Shown here: positions 52,130 through 61,044 of the stretch, one piece after another
Layout of the letters: each line of letters begins with the position of its first letter
How positions within the stretch are numbered: the stretch's first letter is position 1
Assembly: GCF_022919115.1 (NCBI RefSeq)
Contig: NZ_CP095072.1
Coordinates: forward strand, 2,666,001-2,730,000
Source of the DNA: Gracilibacillus caseinilyticus
Lineage (GTDB): Bacteria > Bacillota > Bacilli > Bacillales > Amphibacillaceae
Reading direction: 5' to 3'
Length of the DNA stretch: 64,000 nucleotides
The notes under the pieces: generated by a model
Database searches by the model: none
Told to the model about the DNA's origin: nothing
The model's input: only the letters and a program-made list of their open reading frames with translations
Made by a program: the position numbers and the translations under genes

Positions 52130-53623
52130 ATGAAAACAAAATTTTTTAGTCTATTTTTTTTAGTGTTATTAGTATTAGTCAGTTGCAGCAATAATGAAAG
52201 CGCTTCTAGTGGTGAGGGTGATAACACTGATAACGAAGACCGTCCAACGATTCATTTTATGACCAATTTATTAACACCGAATGTACCGAATGATAAGATT
52301 CTAACAAAGGTGGAAGAGGCTACTGGTTATAATTTAGAAATCGATTGGGTACCTGACAATAATTACAATGAAAGACTGAATACTGCTTTTGCAACAAACT
52401 CCTTGCCAGATGTAGTCGGGATTGGATTTCAACAAATTGATCAGTTTAAAGAAGCGATTCGCGATGGTCAGTTTTGGGAGATCGGACCATATTTAGAGGA
52501 CTATGAGAATCTAAGTAAGTTGAAAGATGAAATAATTGATAATTCAAAAATAGATGGCAAAGTTTATGGATTATATCAAGGAAGACCTTTATCACGTTCT
52601 GGCATTATTTATCGAAAAGACTGGGCCGATAATCTTGGACTTTCAGCACCTACTACAACCGAAGAATTCTTTGAAATGGCCAAAGCATTTACCGAAGATG
52701 ATCCGGATGGGAATGGAGAGGATGATACGATTGGTCTGACGGATCGAAGTGATCTGATATATGGTTCCTTTAAAACCATCGCTTCTTGGTTCGGAACACC
52801 GAACTATTGGGGAGTCAAAGAGGATGAAATCTTACCGCAATTTACGTTTCCGGAGTATATGGATACAATGAATTTCATGAAAGCATTACGCGACAATGGT
52901 TACATGAACAAAGACTTTCCGGTGACCAGTAAAGAAGATCAGACAGAGATGTTTAAAAATGGAACGGCTGGGCTTTATGTTGGTTCTATGTCTGATGTGA
53001 AGTCTATGTATGAAGATGCATCAAAGATTAATCCCGATGTAGAATATGATGTGCAAAATTATGTGGAAGGTCCTGATGGGGAATATGGGGTTTGGTCGAT
53101 ACCTGGATATGGTAGTTTAATGTTATTTCCTAAGTCCTCTGTCGAATCTGAAGAGGAACTAAAGGATATATTGACTTTTTATGATTATTTGATGACACCT
53201 GAAGTTGCTAACTTAGCATTATGGGGCGAAGAAGGGATGCATTATGAATTGATCGATGGGCAGGCGAAAGTGATTGATCAGGACAAATATGATGCAGAGG
53301 TAAGACCTTATAAAATATTTGAAATTGGTGAACCAGAAACAAGCGGAAAATATGAAGGTTATAATGATTATGAACCAGCTCTTAAAGCCAAAGAATTAGA
53401 AAAAGATAACGAAAATTACTTGATCGAAAACCCTACGGTTACGCTTGACTCGGAAACTTATGCTGCAAAAGCAGGAGAATTAGACCAAATTATGACTGAT
53501 GCAACGTACCAATATATCCTTGGTGATATGGATGAAGAAGGATTCGAAGCAGCTATCGGGAAGTGGAAAGAAGCAGGAGGACAGGAAGCATTACAAGAAT
53601 TTAATGAGAGCTATCAAAAGTAA
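52130..53623 (+). CDS. LplA/YtcQ-type extracellular sugar-binding lipoprotein (orphan)
   Basis: 497 residues with lipobox VSC (C19) and a family 1 solute-binding fold ('VEEATGYNLEIDWVPDNNYNERLNTAFAT', 'GIIYRKDWADNLGL', 'DDPDGNGEDDTIGL', which is the calcium-binding-like DPDGNG loop). These proteins work with LplB- and LplC-type permeases, usually encoded next door; none is here. The neighbouring AraC and glycan genes suggest an oligosaccharide ligand. ATG 52130 is preferred over 52121 because GGAAGG lies 10 nt before it. Confidence 0.85.
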   Translation: MKTKFFSLFFLVLLVLVSCSNNESASSGEGDNTDNEDRPTIHFMTNLLTPNVPNDKILTKVEEATGYNLEIDWVPDNNYNERLNTAFATNSLPDVVGIGFQQIDQFKEAIRDGQFWEIGPYLEDYENLSKLKDEIIDNSKIDGKVYGLYQGRPLSRSGIIYRKDWADNLGLSAPTTTEEFFEMAKAFTEDDPDGNGEDDTIGLTDRSDLIYGSFKTIASWFGTPNYWGVKEDEILPQFTFPEYMDTMNFMKALRDNGYMNKDFPVTSKEDQTEMFKNGTAGLYVGSMSDVKSMYEDASKINPDVEYDVQNYVEGPDGEYGVWSIPGYGSLMLFPKSSVESEEELKDILTFYDYLMTPEVANLALWGEEGMHYELIDGQAKVIDQDKYDAEVRPYKIFEIGEPETSGKYEGYNDYEPALKAKELEKDNENYLIENPTVTLDSETYAAKAGELDQIMTDATYQYILGDMDEEGFEAAIGKWKEAGGQEALQEFNESYQK

Positions 53624-53662
53624 AGAAACGCTGATGTGACAAAAGATTTTCAGGCAGATTAA

Positions 53663-53705
53663 GAGCCCGACATAATAAGAAATCATTCATGTTATGTTCG
53701 GACTC
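53663..53705 (+). terminator. Terminator-like stem after the binding-protein gene
   Basis: GAGCCCGACATAA (53663-53675) and TTATGTTCGGACTC (53692-53705) pair with one mismatch and one bulge. No T-run follows, so efficiency is doubtful. Confidence 0.45.
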
Positions 53706-53794
53706 TCTCTCATGTCGTATACTGCGGATTAACTTCGTGTTTATTCGTAAAAAGTTTGAATTTATCCTTGGGGAAAATACTCTATTTCCTTTTA

Positions 53795-53844
53795 GTAATT
53801 TTGAACATTTCTGGAAAAGATCCGGAAATATGCTCCGGGCCCTG
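53795..53844. repeat. Modular intergenic repeat, fragment R5
   Basis: About 50 bp with GATCCGGAAATATGCTCCG (53819-53837), matching the inverted end module of R4 (60394-60414) and R1/R3. The remainder of the 53706-53986 gap shows nothing else. Confidence 0.6.
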
Positions 53845-53986
53845 CTATTCTTACACAATAAAAATTTCAAATAGTCTCAACTGCATTAATTGAAAGTGTG
53901 GCAATAGAGAATGATATCGTTATTGTTTCCTGGGAGAATCCCTTCTGTTAAGTCCTAGCGTCGTTTTGGAATAAGGAAGATGAATG

Positions 53987-54856
53987 TTAGTTTGAGACGT
54001 GCTTCTTTCTGAATTCTGATGGGGTCATTCCTGCATATTTTTTAAAGGTTCGATAAAAATGCGGTGTGCTTTCAAATCCGATTTTATCTGCTATGAAGGC
54101 TATTGTATGATTTGTATGTAATAGTAATTCTTTGGACTGTAGGATCCGTTTTTTATTGATATATGCAGTTGGACCCATTCCGGTTAGCTGTTTAAAGACT
54201 CTGCTGAAGTGAGCGGGACTGACTAAAGATTCTTTAGCCAAGCTTGATAGGGAAATGTTCCGATTTATATTTTCTTCAATGTATACTAAGATGTGTTGCA
54301 TCCAATCATAGGGCATATTTGTTTCTCCAGGTTTATCACGACTCTGATTTGCTTTAATTCTCGTCAATTCTAATAGGATGTGCTGTGTAAACAGCAGTGA
54401 GGCGTGAATGGATCCGATTTTTCTGGAAGATAACTCTTTATCAATATTACTTAAGTGATCCTCCAATATTAATTGCTCATTTTCAGTGAGCTGTATCTTG
54501 AAATTTTTCTCTTTTTTAACGGTTTCGATCAGGTACAAATAGGAAAAAGATTCATCGATTGCATTAGTATGAACCAAAGCTGAACTAAAGAAAATGACAG
54601 AAGAAGTGATTAAGTCGTTCTTGTCTGGCTTAGCGTGGTGTAACGTGTCTTTAGGGATAATAAACACATCCCCTTTGTTCATTTTGTAGAGGGTATTGTG
54701 AATGAAAAATAATCCGTTCCCATCGTGAACAAAAATAATTTCATGAAAATGATGTATATGGTCTGGTAGTTCATTTTGAGGTTTTTTACTGTTCTTATAG
54801 GTAAACGAATAAGGAAACAATTCATTGATCCTTGAAAGTTCAAAAGTAGATTTCAC
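53987..54856 (-). CDS. AraC-family regulator of the sugar-catabolic operon
   Basis: 289 residues: cupin sensor ('DHIHHFHEIIFVHDGNGLFFI', about 31-51, and 'KGDVFIIPKDTLHHAKP') and C-terminal AraC domain ('SLSSLAKESLVSPAHFSRVFKQ', 'IAFIADKIGFESTPHFYRTFKKY', 'GMTPSEFRK'). It lies divergently from the MDR-lactonase-AKR-GH95 operon and probably activates it in response to a pathway sugar. GTG start 54856 follows AAGGTGAT. The shared gap carries a cre site. Confidence 0.9.
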   Translation of the reverse strand: MKSTFELSRINELFPYSFTYKNSKKPQNELPDHIHHFHEIIFVHDGNGLFFIHNTLYKMNKGDVFIIPKDTLHHAKPDKNDLITSSVIFFSSALVHTNAIDESFSYLYLIETVKKEKNFKIQLTENEQLILEDHLSNIDKELSSRKIGSIHASLLFTQHILLELTRIKANQSRDKPGETNMPYDWMQHILVYIEENINRNISLSSLAKESLVSPAHFSRVFKQLTGMGPTAYINKKRILQSKELLLHTNHTIAFIADKIGFESTPHFYRTFKKYAGMTPSEFRKKHVSN

Positions 54857-54928
54857 GTGATCACCTTCCCATTAATGAATAATGAATAGAAAAAAGGCTA
54901 GGAATTATTTATTTGATTATACCAAAAA

Positions 54929-54942
54929 TGTTATCGATTACA
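54929..54942. promoter_or_regulatory. CcpA-binding cre site
   Basis: TGTTATCGATTACA matches the cre consensus TGWNANCGNTNWCA at every specified position. It lies between the divergent AraC gene and the sugar operon, 159 bp before the first plus-strand gene; catabolite repression of the operon is inferred. Confidence 0.65.
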
Positions 54943-55100
54943 TATATGTTTACTGGAAGATTTTGAACTATGCAACAGAAACAAGAAACCGCCTAATTTA
55001 GGTCAAAAATAAACAGATGGGTAACAATATAGGCAATGTTATTTCGATTGATTACTGCTATGTTGAAGTTATTCATGAGTAAATGACGGGAGTAATTAAC

Positions 55101-56114
55101 ATGGAATGTATTGTATGCGAACAACCGAATAGTTTGGTGCAAACGAGCAGAACAACGCCATTAAAAGAAAAGGGGCAGGCAATAATTAATATCAAACGGA
55201 TAGGAGTTTGTGGAACAGATCTTCATGCATATAAAGGAAATCAACCATTCTTTCAATATCCTCGAGTATTAGGGCATGAGTTAGCAGGAACAGTAGAATG
55301 GATTGATCAACATGCTACTAATATAAAGGAAGGGGATCGGGTTAGCATCATCCCCTACCTTGAATGTGGTACTTGTATCGCCTGCAGAAATAATAAGCCT
55401 AATTGTTGTATGGATCTGAAGGTTATCGGCGTGCATCTGGACGGTGGGATGTGTGAACAAATTTCCGTTCCCATTGAGCATTTGCTCGTAACAAATGATA
55501 TATCTTTAGATGAGGCAGCGGTACTTGAGCCACTTAGTATTGGGGCACATGCTATCAAACGTTCCAGTCTAATTGCCGGTGATACGGTACTTGTTATAGG
55601 CGCAGGACCAATTGGCTTAGGGGTGATGGCTTTTGCCAAACAAGAAGGTGCTGAAGTTATTGCAATGGATGTAAATACAAATAGATTGGGTTTCTGCAGT
55701 GATTGGGCTCAAGTTGACCATCTTATCGATGCCGGGCAAGCGCCGTTGGATACCTTGTATGATTTAACAGGTGGAAATTTGCCATCCATTGTATTTGATG
55801 CAACAGGTCATTGTCTTTCAATGATGGAGGCATTTCAATATACTGCGCATGGCGGTGAATTAGTCTATGTAGGCTTAGTAAAGGACCACATCACTTTTTT
55901 TGATCCGGATTTTCATGCGAAGGAACTTTCTTTACTAGCTAGTCGAAATGCTACGAGGGATGATTTTGATTATGTTAAACGTTTCATACAAATGAATAAA
56001 ATAAATATAGGTAACTATATCACACACCGTACAGCATTTAAATACACAGTTAACACCTTTAATGAATGGTTAGATCCTGAAACTAACGTGATAAAAGCAA
56101 TAATAGAATTGTAA
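55101..56114 (+). CDS. Zinc-dependent MDR dehydrogenase, L-galactonate 5-dehydrogenase/RspB-like
   Basis: 337-residue medium-chain dehydrogenase. Catalytic zinc ligands C37, H59 and E60; structural zinc cysteines C89, C92, C95 and C102 or C103; Rossmann loop 'GAGPIG'. Sequence style resembles the RspB/LgoD group that oxidises sugar acids. In the context of a lactonase and an L-galactose-type dehydrogenase it probably oxidises the sugar acid they produce (L-galactonate to D-tagaturonate, or L-fuconate at C5). ATG 55101 follows GGGAG; ATG 55083 has no ribosome site. First gene of the operon. Confidence 0.85.
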   Translation: MECIVCEQPNSLVQTSRTTPLKEKGQAIINIKRIGVCGTDLHAYKGNQPFFQYPRVLGHELAGTVEWIDQHATNIKEGDRVSIIPYLECGTCIACRNNKPNCCMDLKVIGVHLDGGMCEQISVPIEHLLVTNDISLDEAAVLEPLSIGAHAIKRSSLIAGDTVLVIGAGPIGLGVMAFAKQEGAEVIAMDVNTNRLGFCSDWAQVDHLIDAGQAPLDTLYDLTGGNLPSIVFDATGHCLSMMEAFQYTAHGGELVYVGLVKDHITFFDPDFHAKELSLLASRNATRDDFDYVKRFIQMNKINIGNYITHRTAFKYTVNTFNEWLDPETNVIKAIIEL

Positions 56115-56146
56115 GTTATTAATTAGATGGAGAGGAGGGCATGGAA

Positions 56147-56980
56147 ATGAGAATAGACGCACATCAGCATTACTGGAAAATTAGTCGAAATGATTATGGC
56201 TGGATTACACCAGAGGTTCCCACACTTTATCGTGATTTTTTAGAAGAGAATTTGATTCCACACCTGCAGAAACATAAGATTGACAAAACAATTGTCATTC
56301 AGGCAGCACCAACTATTGAAGAAACAGAGTTTATTTTATCCCAAAGTGAAAACTCGGAGGTCATTGCTGGAGTAGTAGGCTGGATAGATATAGAAGATCC
56401 TTCTTACAAAAGGCAACTTGAGTTATTTCTAGATCATCCAAAGTTTGTCGGGATACGCGTAATGATACAAGACATGCCTGACGCAAAAGTTATTTTAAAA
56501 CGGAAATATATCGACGCATTCCATCATTTTGGAGAATTGGATTTACCTGTTGATTTATTAGTACATTCCAATCAACTTTCAGCCGTGGTTAAGCTACTTG
56601 ATCAAGTGACAATTAGAGGTGTAATCGATCATATTGCAAAACCAGTTATAAAAGAAGGTACAACAGAGCCCTGGAGAAGTCATATGACAGAAATAGCAAA
56701 GCATCCAGCCATTTATTGTAAGCTATCCGGCATGGTGACAGAATCTGATCATACTCAATGGAAGTTGGAGGACTTTATTCCATATGTTCAGCACATAGTG
56801 AAGGTATTCGGATTGGATCGTTTGCTGTATGGTAGTGACTGGCCAGTTTGTCTACTGGCAGCAAGCTATGATGAAGTTATCCAAATTATCGAAAAAGTAT
56901 TACCTGAAAATTTAACTGAGTCAGATAAGGTGAGGATTTTTGGTGAAAATGCTAAAACCTTTTATAAATTAGATGTTTAA
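56147..56980 (+). CDS. Amidohydrolase-2 sugar lactonase (L-fuconolactonase/L-galactonolactonase type)
   Basis: 277-residue TIM-barrel amidohydrolase. Begins 'MRIDAHQHYW' (metal His residues H6 and H8) and ends with the 'YGSDWPVC' motif carrying the catalytic Asp. This matches the COG3618 group of L-fucono-1,5-lactonase and L-rhamnono-lactonase enzymes. It would open the lactone made by the downstream aldo/keto reductase. ATG 56147 is chosen (GGAGGG 7 nt upstream); ATG 56141 is too close to the ribosome site. Confidence 0.85.
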   Translation: MRIDAHQHYWKISRNDYGWITPEVPTLYRDFLEENLIPHLQKHKIDKTIVIQAAPTIEETEFILSQSENSEVIAGVVGWIDIEDPSYKRQLELFLDHPKFVGIRVMIQDMPDAKVILKRKYIDAFHHFGELDLPVDLLVHSNQLSAVVKLLDQVTIRGVIDHIAKPVIKEGTTEPWRSHMTEIAKHPAIYCKLSGMVTESDHTQWKLEDFIPYVQHIVKVFGLDRLLYGSDWPVCLLAASYDEVIQIIEKVLPENLTESDKVRIFGENAKTFYKLDV

Positions 56981-57009
56981 TTAGAATGTAATTCCAGGAG
57001 TGGATATCC

Positions 57010-57939
57010 ATGAAATATCGAAGATTAGGTGAGACAGGTTTAGATGTTTCTGTGTTAAGTTTTGGTGCCTCCTCGTTAGGCTCTGTATTTAGAAAAGTTA
57101 AGGAAAAAGAAGGAATAAATACAGTGCATCGAGCATTTGATGGTGGAATTAATTATTTTGACGTGTCTCCATATTATGGTTTGACCAAGGCTGAAACGGT
57201 ATTAGGTAAGGCAATGGAAGGTATGCCGCGAGATCAATTTATTTTATCAACGAAAGCAGGTCGGTATGGAGAGAATGATTTCGATTTTTCAAGACAAAGA
57301 ATCATACAAAGTGCAGAAGAAAGCTTAACCCGTTTGCAGACAGATTATATTGATATGATGTTCTTGCATGATATTGAATTTGCCAATCATGCACAGATCA
57401 TCCAAGAAGGAGTTCCAGCTCTTCAACAGCTTAAGGAAGAGGGAAAGATTCGTTACTTTGGCGTTTCGGGCCTTCCATTAACCGCATTCGAAAAAGTGTT
57501 AGCGCGCACAGATTTAGATGTTCTATTGTCTTATTGTCATTACTCGTTAAACGATACGTCCTTACTAAATATAGTATCATTATGTGATCAGAGAAAGGTG
57601 GGTTTAATTAACGCATCGCCAATTTCAATGGGATTGTTAAACGCACGTCCAGTAGCAGAGTGGCATCCGGCGGATAAGGAAATTATCTCCATCTGTAAGC
57701 ATGCAGCATCATTCTGTGCAACGCAAGGTGAGGATTTGGCGAAACTTGCTATTCAGTTTGCAGTCCAGAATGAAAGAATTCCGACAACTCTAGTCAGTAC
57801 GGCGAGTGAAGAAAATATTACAAATAATATTAAATGGATAGAAGAACCAATTAATCAAGATCTTCTAGGAAGTGTGTTAGATATATTAGAACCTATTCAT
57901 AATAAAACGTGGTCCAGTGGTAAAGAAGAATGGCGTTAA
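57010..57939 (+). CDS. Aldo/keto reductase, L-galactose/L-fucose 1-dehydrogenase type
   Basis: 309 residues with the AKR tetrad D51, Y56, K82 and H120. Several segments match, from memory, plant L-galactose dehydrogenase closely: 'SFGASSLGSVF', 'NYFDVSPYYG', 'GRYGENDFDFS', 'HDIEF', 'LSYCHYSLNDTSLL', 'SPISMGLLNA', 'EWHPA' and 'LEPIHNKTWSSG'. Expected reaction: NAD(P)-dependent oxidation of L-galactose or L-fucose (same ring stereochemistry) to the lactone. CCAGGAGT precedes the ATG. Substrate choice between the two sugars is undecided. Confidence 0.87.
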   Translation: MKYRRLGETGLDVSVLSFGASSLGSVFRKVKEKEGINTVHRAFDGGINYFDVSPYYGLTKAETVLGKAMEGMPRDQFILSTKAGRYGENDFDFSRQRIIQSAEESLTRLQTDYIDMMFLHDIEFANHAQIIQEGVPALQQLKEEGKIRYFGVSGLPLTAFEKVLARTDLDVLLSYCHYSLNDTSLLNIVSLCDQRKVGLINASPISMGLLNARPVAEWHPADKEIISICKHAASFCATQGEDLAKLAIQFAVQNERIPTTLVSTASEENITNNIKWIEEPINQDLLGSVLDILEPIHNKTWSSGKEEWR

Positions 57940-57993
57940 TGTTGATATAATAAATTAAGGACACTTTTAACAAATCATAAGAGGTGGTTAAAC

Positions 57994-60297
57994 TTGCATC
58001 CAAATAATAAATGTTTATGGTATAAAGAACCTGCTGGTAACTGGAATGAAGCATTGCCAGTAGGGAATGGCCGAATAGGTGGTATGGTTTTTGGTCACGT
58101 TTCTAATGAAAGGATTCAGTTAAATGAGGATTCAATCTGGTATGGAGGACCAAGAGATAGGCTAAATCCTGATGCTTTTTCCCATTTGAATAGAGTTAGA
58201 GAGTTATTGGCAAATGGGAATTTATATGAAGCAGAAGAACTGGCTAAATTGAGTATGTCTGGTATTCCGAAGTCACAAAGACACTATGAACCTTTAGGTG
58301 AAATAAACATTGATTTTGATGAAATAAATAGATACAAAAATTATTATAGAGCGTTAGATTTAAATACTGCTATTGTAAATACTGAGTTTGTCACTAATAA
58401 TATAACCTATCAAAGGGAAGTGTTTACTAGTTATCCGGATCAAGTGATGGTAATAAGGTTATCAGCAACGGAACAAAATTCTATATCCTTTCAAGCTAGT
58501 CTAGACCGGGGAAACACTAGAAACCTTGATACGACAGAACAGCTGTCTTCATCAAGTATTGTAATGGGTGGAGAAACTGGTGGAAGAGACGGTATTGCGT
58601 TTGCGGCGGTCTTAAAAGTTATAGCAGAGGATGGAGATGTCAGAGCATTAGGGAATCGTATATGTGTTAATCAAGCTAGTGAAGTTACCATATTGTTAAC
58701 TGCTGCAACGACATATCGATTTGAAGATCCAAAAGAACAATGTGTCCATACGATATCTTGTGCTGCTAGAAAAGGATACTATGATTTAAGAAAAACACAT
58801 ATAACAGATTATCAAACATTATTTCAACGAGTTGAGTTAACACTTGCAGATCATTCCACATTGAAAAAGGATTTACCGACAGATGAGCGACTTAAATTAC
58901 TGCAACAAGGAAAAATAGATCTCGGCCTGATCGATACATATTTTCATTTTGGCCGTTATCTGATGATTGCATCGAGCAGACCAAATTCTTTACCGGCTAC
59001 TTTGCAAGGGATTTGGAATGATTTAATGTTCCCGCCCTGGGATAGTAAGTATACGATCAATATCAATGCACAGATGAATTATTGGCCGGCAGAAGTGTGT
59101 AATCTATCCGAATGCCATGTGCCTTTATTAAAGCATATCGAAAAAATGAAAAACTCAGGCAGAATAACAGCTAAGAAAATGTATAACTGCCGTGGATTCA
59201 CCGCACATCATAATACGGATATTTGGGGAGATACAGCTCCACAGGATATTTATCCTCCGGCAAGTTATTGGCCAATGGGAGCAGCTTGGCTATGCTTACA
59301 TTTGTGGGAACATTTTCAATATTCAACAGATGTCCCATATTTAAAACAGGCTTACGAAACGATGAAAGAAGCAGCTTTATTTTTTGTTGATTTTCTAATT
59401 GAGAACAACGATGGCTACTTGATTACAACGCCTTCTGTTTCTCCAGAAAACACGTATATATTACCTGATGGGGAGAAGGGCAGGTTATGTGAAGCGCCTT
59501 CTATGGACAGTCAAATCATTGATGCGCTTTTATCCAGTTGTATAAAAGCAAGTGATATATTAGGGATGGATAAAGAGTTTTCTCAACAACTATCAGAGTT
59601 AAGAGATAAGTTACCTCCAATAAAAATAGGAAAGCACGGTCAAATTCAAGAATGGCTAGAGGATTATGAAGAAGCTGAGCCTGGTCATCGTCATATCTCT
59701 CATTTATTTTCCTTACATCCCAGTAATCAGATTTCACCGATTACTACTCCTGCATTAGCCAAAGCAGCAGAAGTGACATTGAACAGAAGGTTAGCGCATG
59801 GTGGCGGACATACCGGCTGGAGCCGAGCCTGGATTATCAACATGTGGGCTCGTTTACATGATAGTGAAGCTGCTTATGACAATGTAGTAGAACTGTTAAA
59901 ATCGTCTACACTGCCCAATTTATTCGACAACCATCCACCATTCCAAATTGACGGAAATTTTGGTGGAACTGCTGGCATTATAGAAATGATTGTGCAGAGC
60001 CAAAATGACGAAATTCATTTTCTTCCTGCTATTCCAAAAGCATGGGAAGATGGATATGTAAGGGGAGTAAAGGCTAGAGGAGGATATGAATTAGAGTTTG
60101 AATGGAAGCAGCATCAATTACAGTATATTAACATTCATGCTGTACAATCAGGAACCGTACGTATACGAGTAGATGCACCTGTAAAGGTTGACAACCAAGT
60201 AGTCACACAAAAGGATCACAATTTGTATGAGGTGTTAGTAGAAGCTGATCAAACTTCGTGTATTTTATTACATCCCGTTAGAAAGGTTATGAAATAA
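57994..60297 (+). CDS. GH95 alpha-L-fucosidase/alpha-L-galactosidase
   Basis: 767 residues, no signal peptide, so intracellular. N-terminal beta domain begins 'LWYKEPAGNWNEALPVGNGR..GGMVFG', the GH95 hallmark. The (alpha/alpha)6 barrel carries N356 and N358 ('INAQMNYWPAE'), E553 ('QEWLEDYEE') and D653 ('QIDGNFGG'), which correspond to the catalytic Asn pair, the acid and the Asp of GH95 (the last by context). TTG start 57994 follows AGAGGTGG. Last gene of the operon. Known members act on alpha-1,2-L-fucosides or alpha-L-galactosides. Confidence 0.92.
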   Translation: MHPNNKCLWYKEPAGNWNEALPVGNGRIGGMVFGHVSNERIQLNEDSIWYGGPRDRLNPDAFSHLNRVRELLANGNLYEAEELAKLSMSGIPKSQRHYEPLGEINIDFDEINRYKNYYRALDLNTAIVNTEFVTNNITYQREVFTSYPDQVMVIRLSATEQNSISFQASLDRGNTRNLDTTEQLSSSSIVMGGETGGRDGIAFAAVLKVIAEDGDVRALGNRICVNQASEVTILLTAATTYRFEDPKEQCVHTISCAARKGYYDLRKTHITDYQTLFQRVELTLADHSTLKKDLPTDERLKLLQQGKIDLGLIDTYFHFGRYLMIASSRPNSLPATLQGIWNDLMFPPWDSKYTININAQMNYWPAEVCNLSECHVPLLKHIEKMKNSGRITAKKMYNCRGFTAHHNTDIWGDTAPQDIYPPASYWPMGAAWLCLHLWEHFQYSTDVPYLKQAYETMKEAALFFVDFLIENNDGYLITTPSVSPENTYILPDGEKGRLCEAPSMDSQIIDALLSSCIKASDILGMDKEFSQQLSELRDKLPPIKIGKHGQIQEWLEDYEEAEPGHRHISHLFSLHPSNQISPITTPALAKAAEVTLNRRLAHGGGHTGWSRAWIINMWARLHDSEAAYDNVVELLKSSTLPNLFDNHPPFQIDGNFGGTAGIIEMIVQSQNDEIHFLPAIPKAWEDGYVRGVKARGGYELEFEWKQHQLQYINIHAVQSGTVRIRVDAPVKVDNQVVTQKDHNLYEVLVEADQTSCILLHPVRKVMK

Positions 60298-60334
60298 AAA
60301 GAGGCTGGGCATAAAATGTGTAAGCTAACAAACG

Positions 60335-60886
60335 TAATGATATAAAATTGTATTTTCATTTGGTGATTTTGACATTTTTACTGTGCTAAGGAAAAGCTCC
60401 GGAAATATGCTCCGCGTCCTGTGGGGCACGGCTTCAGCTAGGCTACTACTTGAACAATTTCTTTGTTGCCTTGTGCCGAGGAAGCTTAGTTCGAAGCGAT
60501 ACTAGTAGACACAGGCAAAGTGGATCCTCAGCTCGTGCTGACGCATGAGGAGTCTCCGCATATTTCCCACGCTTAAAGGAAGAGATACAATGCATGGAAC
60601 AGCTAAAAGCATTGGCGCTAAGCAGTTTATGTACTTATATTAAATACTTTTGCAATAAATTGGTATAAACAGACCAATATGCTATCTCTTGCAACCGTTG
60701 TAGAACATTAACATTAGAGTAGGTCAACCAAATAGACTCCCGCGGGATTGTGCAGGTGCTGAAGATCCACTTTGTGAAACGATCTTCTTCACAAAGTTAG
60801 TTTCAGCCGTGCCCCGCAGGACGCGAAGTGGTTGGCCGGAGCGGAATTTTAGCACACTATATATGTCAATATGATCTCAAAGCTGA
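60335..60886. repeat. Modular intergenic repeat, long copy R4 (inverted relative to R3)
   Basis: About 550 bp, non-coding. Reading on the minus strand it has the same module order as R3: end module GGCCGGAGCGG (60835-60845 region), the palindromic module with CCCGCGGGA and TTCACAAAGTTAG, a spacer, the CACGCTTAAAGGAAG module (60568-60582), then GCTCCGGAAATATGCTCCG (60396-60414) and the end. A clear terminal CATAATCCG box as in R3 is not present. Confidence 0.75.
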
Positions 60887-60957
60887 TCATCATGTTCATT
60901 TTTCACGATTATATACGAAGTTACTTCATCGTTTATAGATAAGGTGTAAGAAGAATG

Positions 60958-61005
60958 CCGTACACTACATTGGTTTTATATAATCATAATCCATGTAGTG
61001 TGCGG
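60958..61005. terminator. Hairpin between R4 and the mnt operon
   Basis: CCGTACACTACAT (60958-60970) and ATGTAGTGTGCGG (60993-61005), 13 bp with one G-U; followed on the plus strand by CTTTTATT. It lies 40 bp after the mntA stop on the minus strand and may terminate either direction. Confidence 0.6.
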
Positions 61006-61044
61006 CTTTTATTGAGGTTTAATCTTGTTCTCTGGCTCTTTCTG

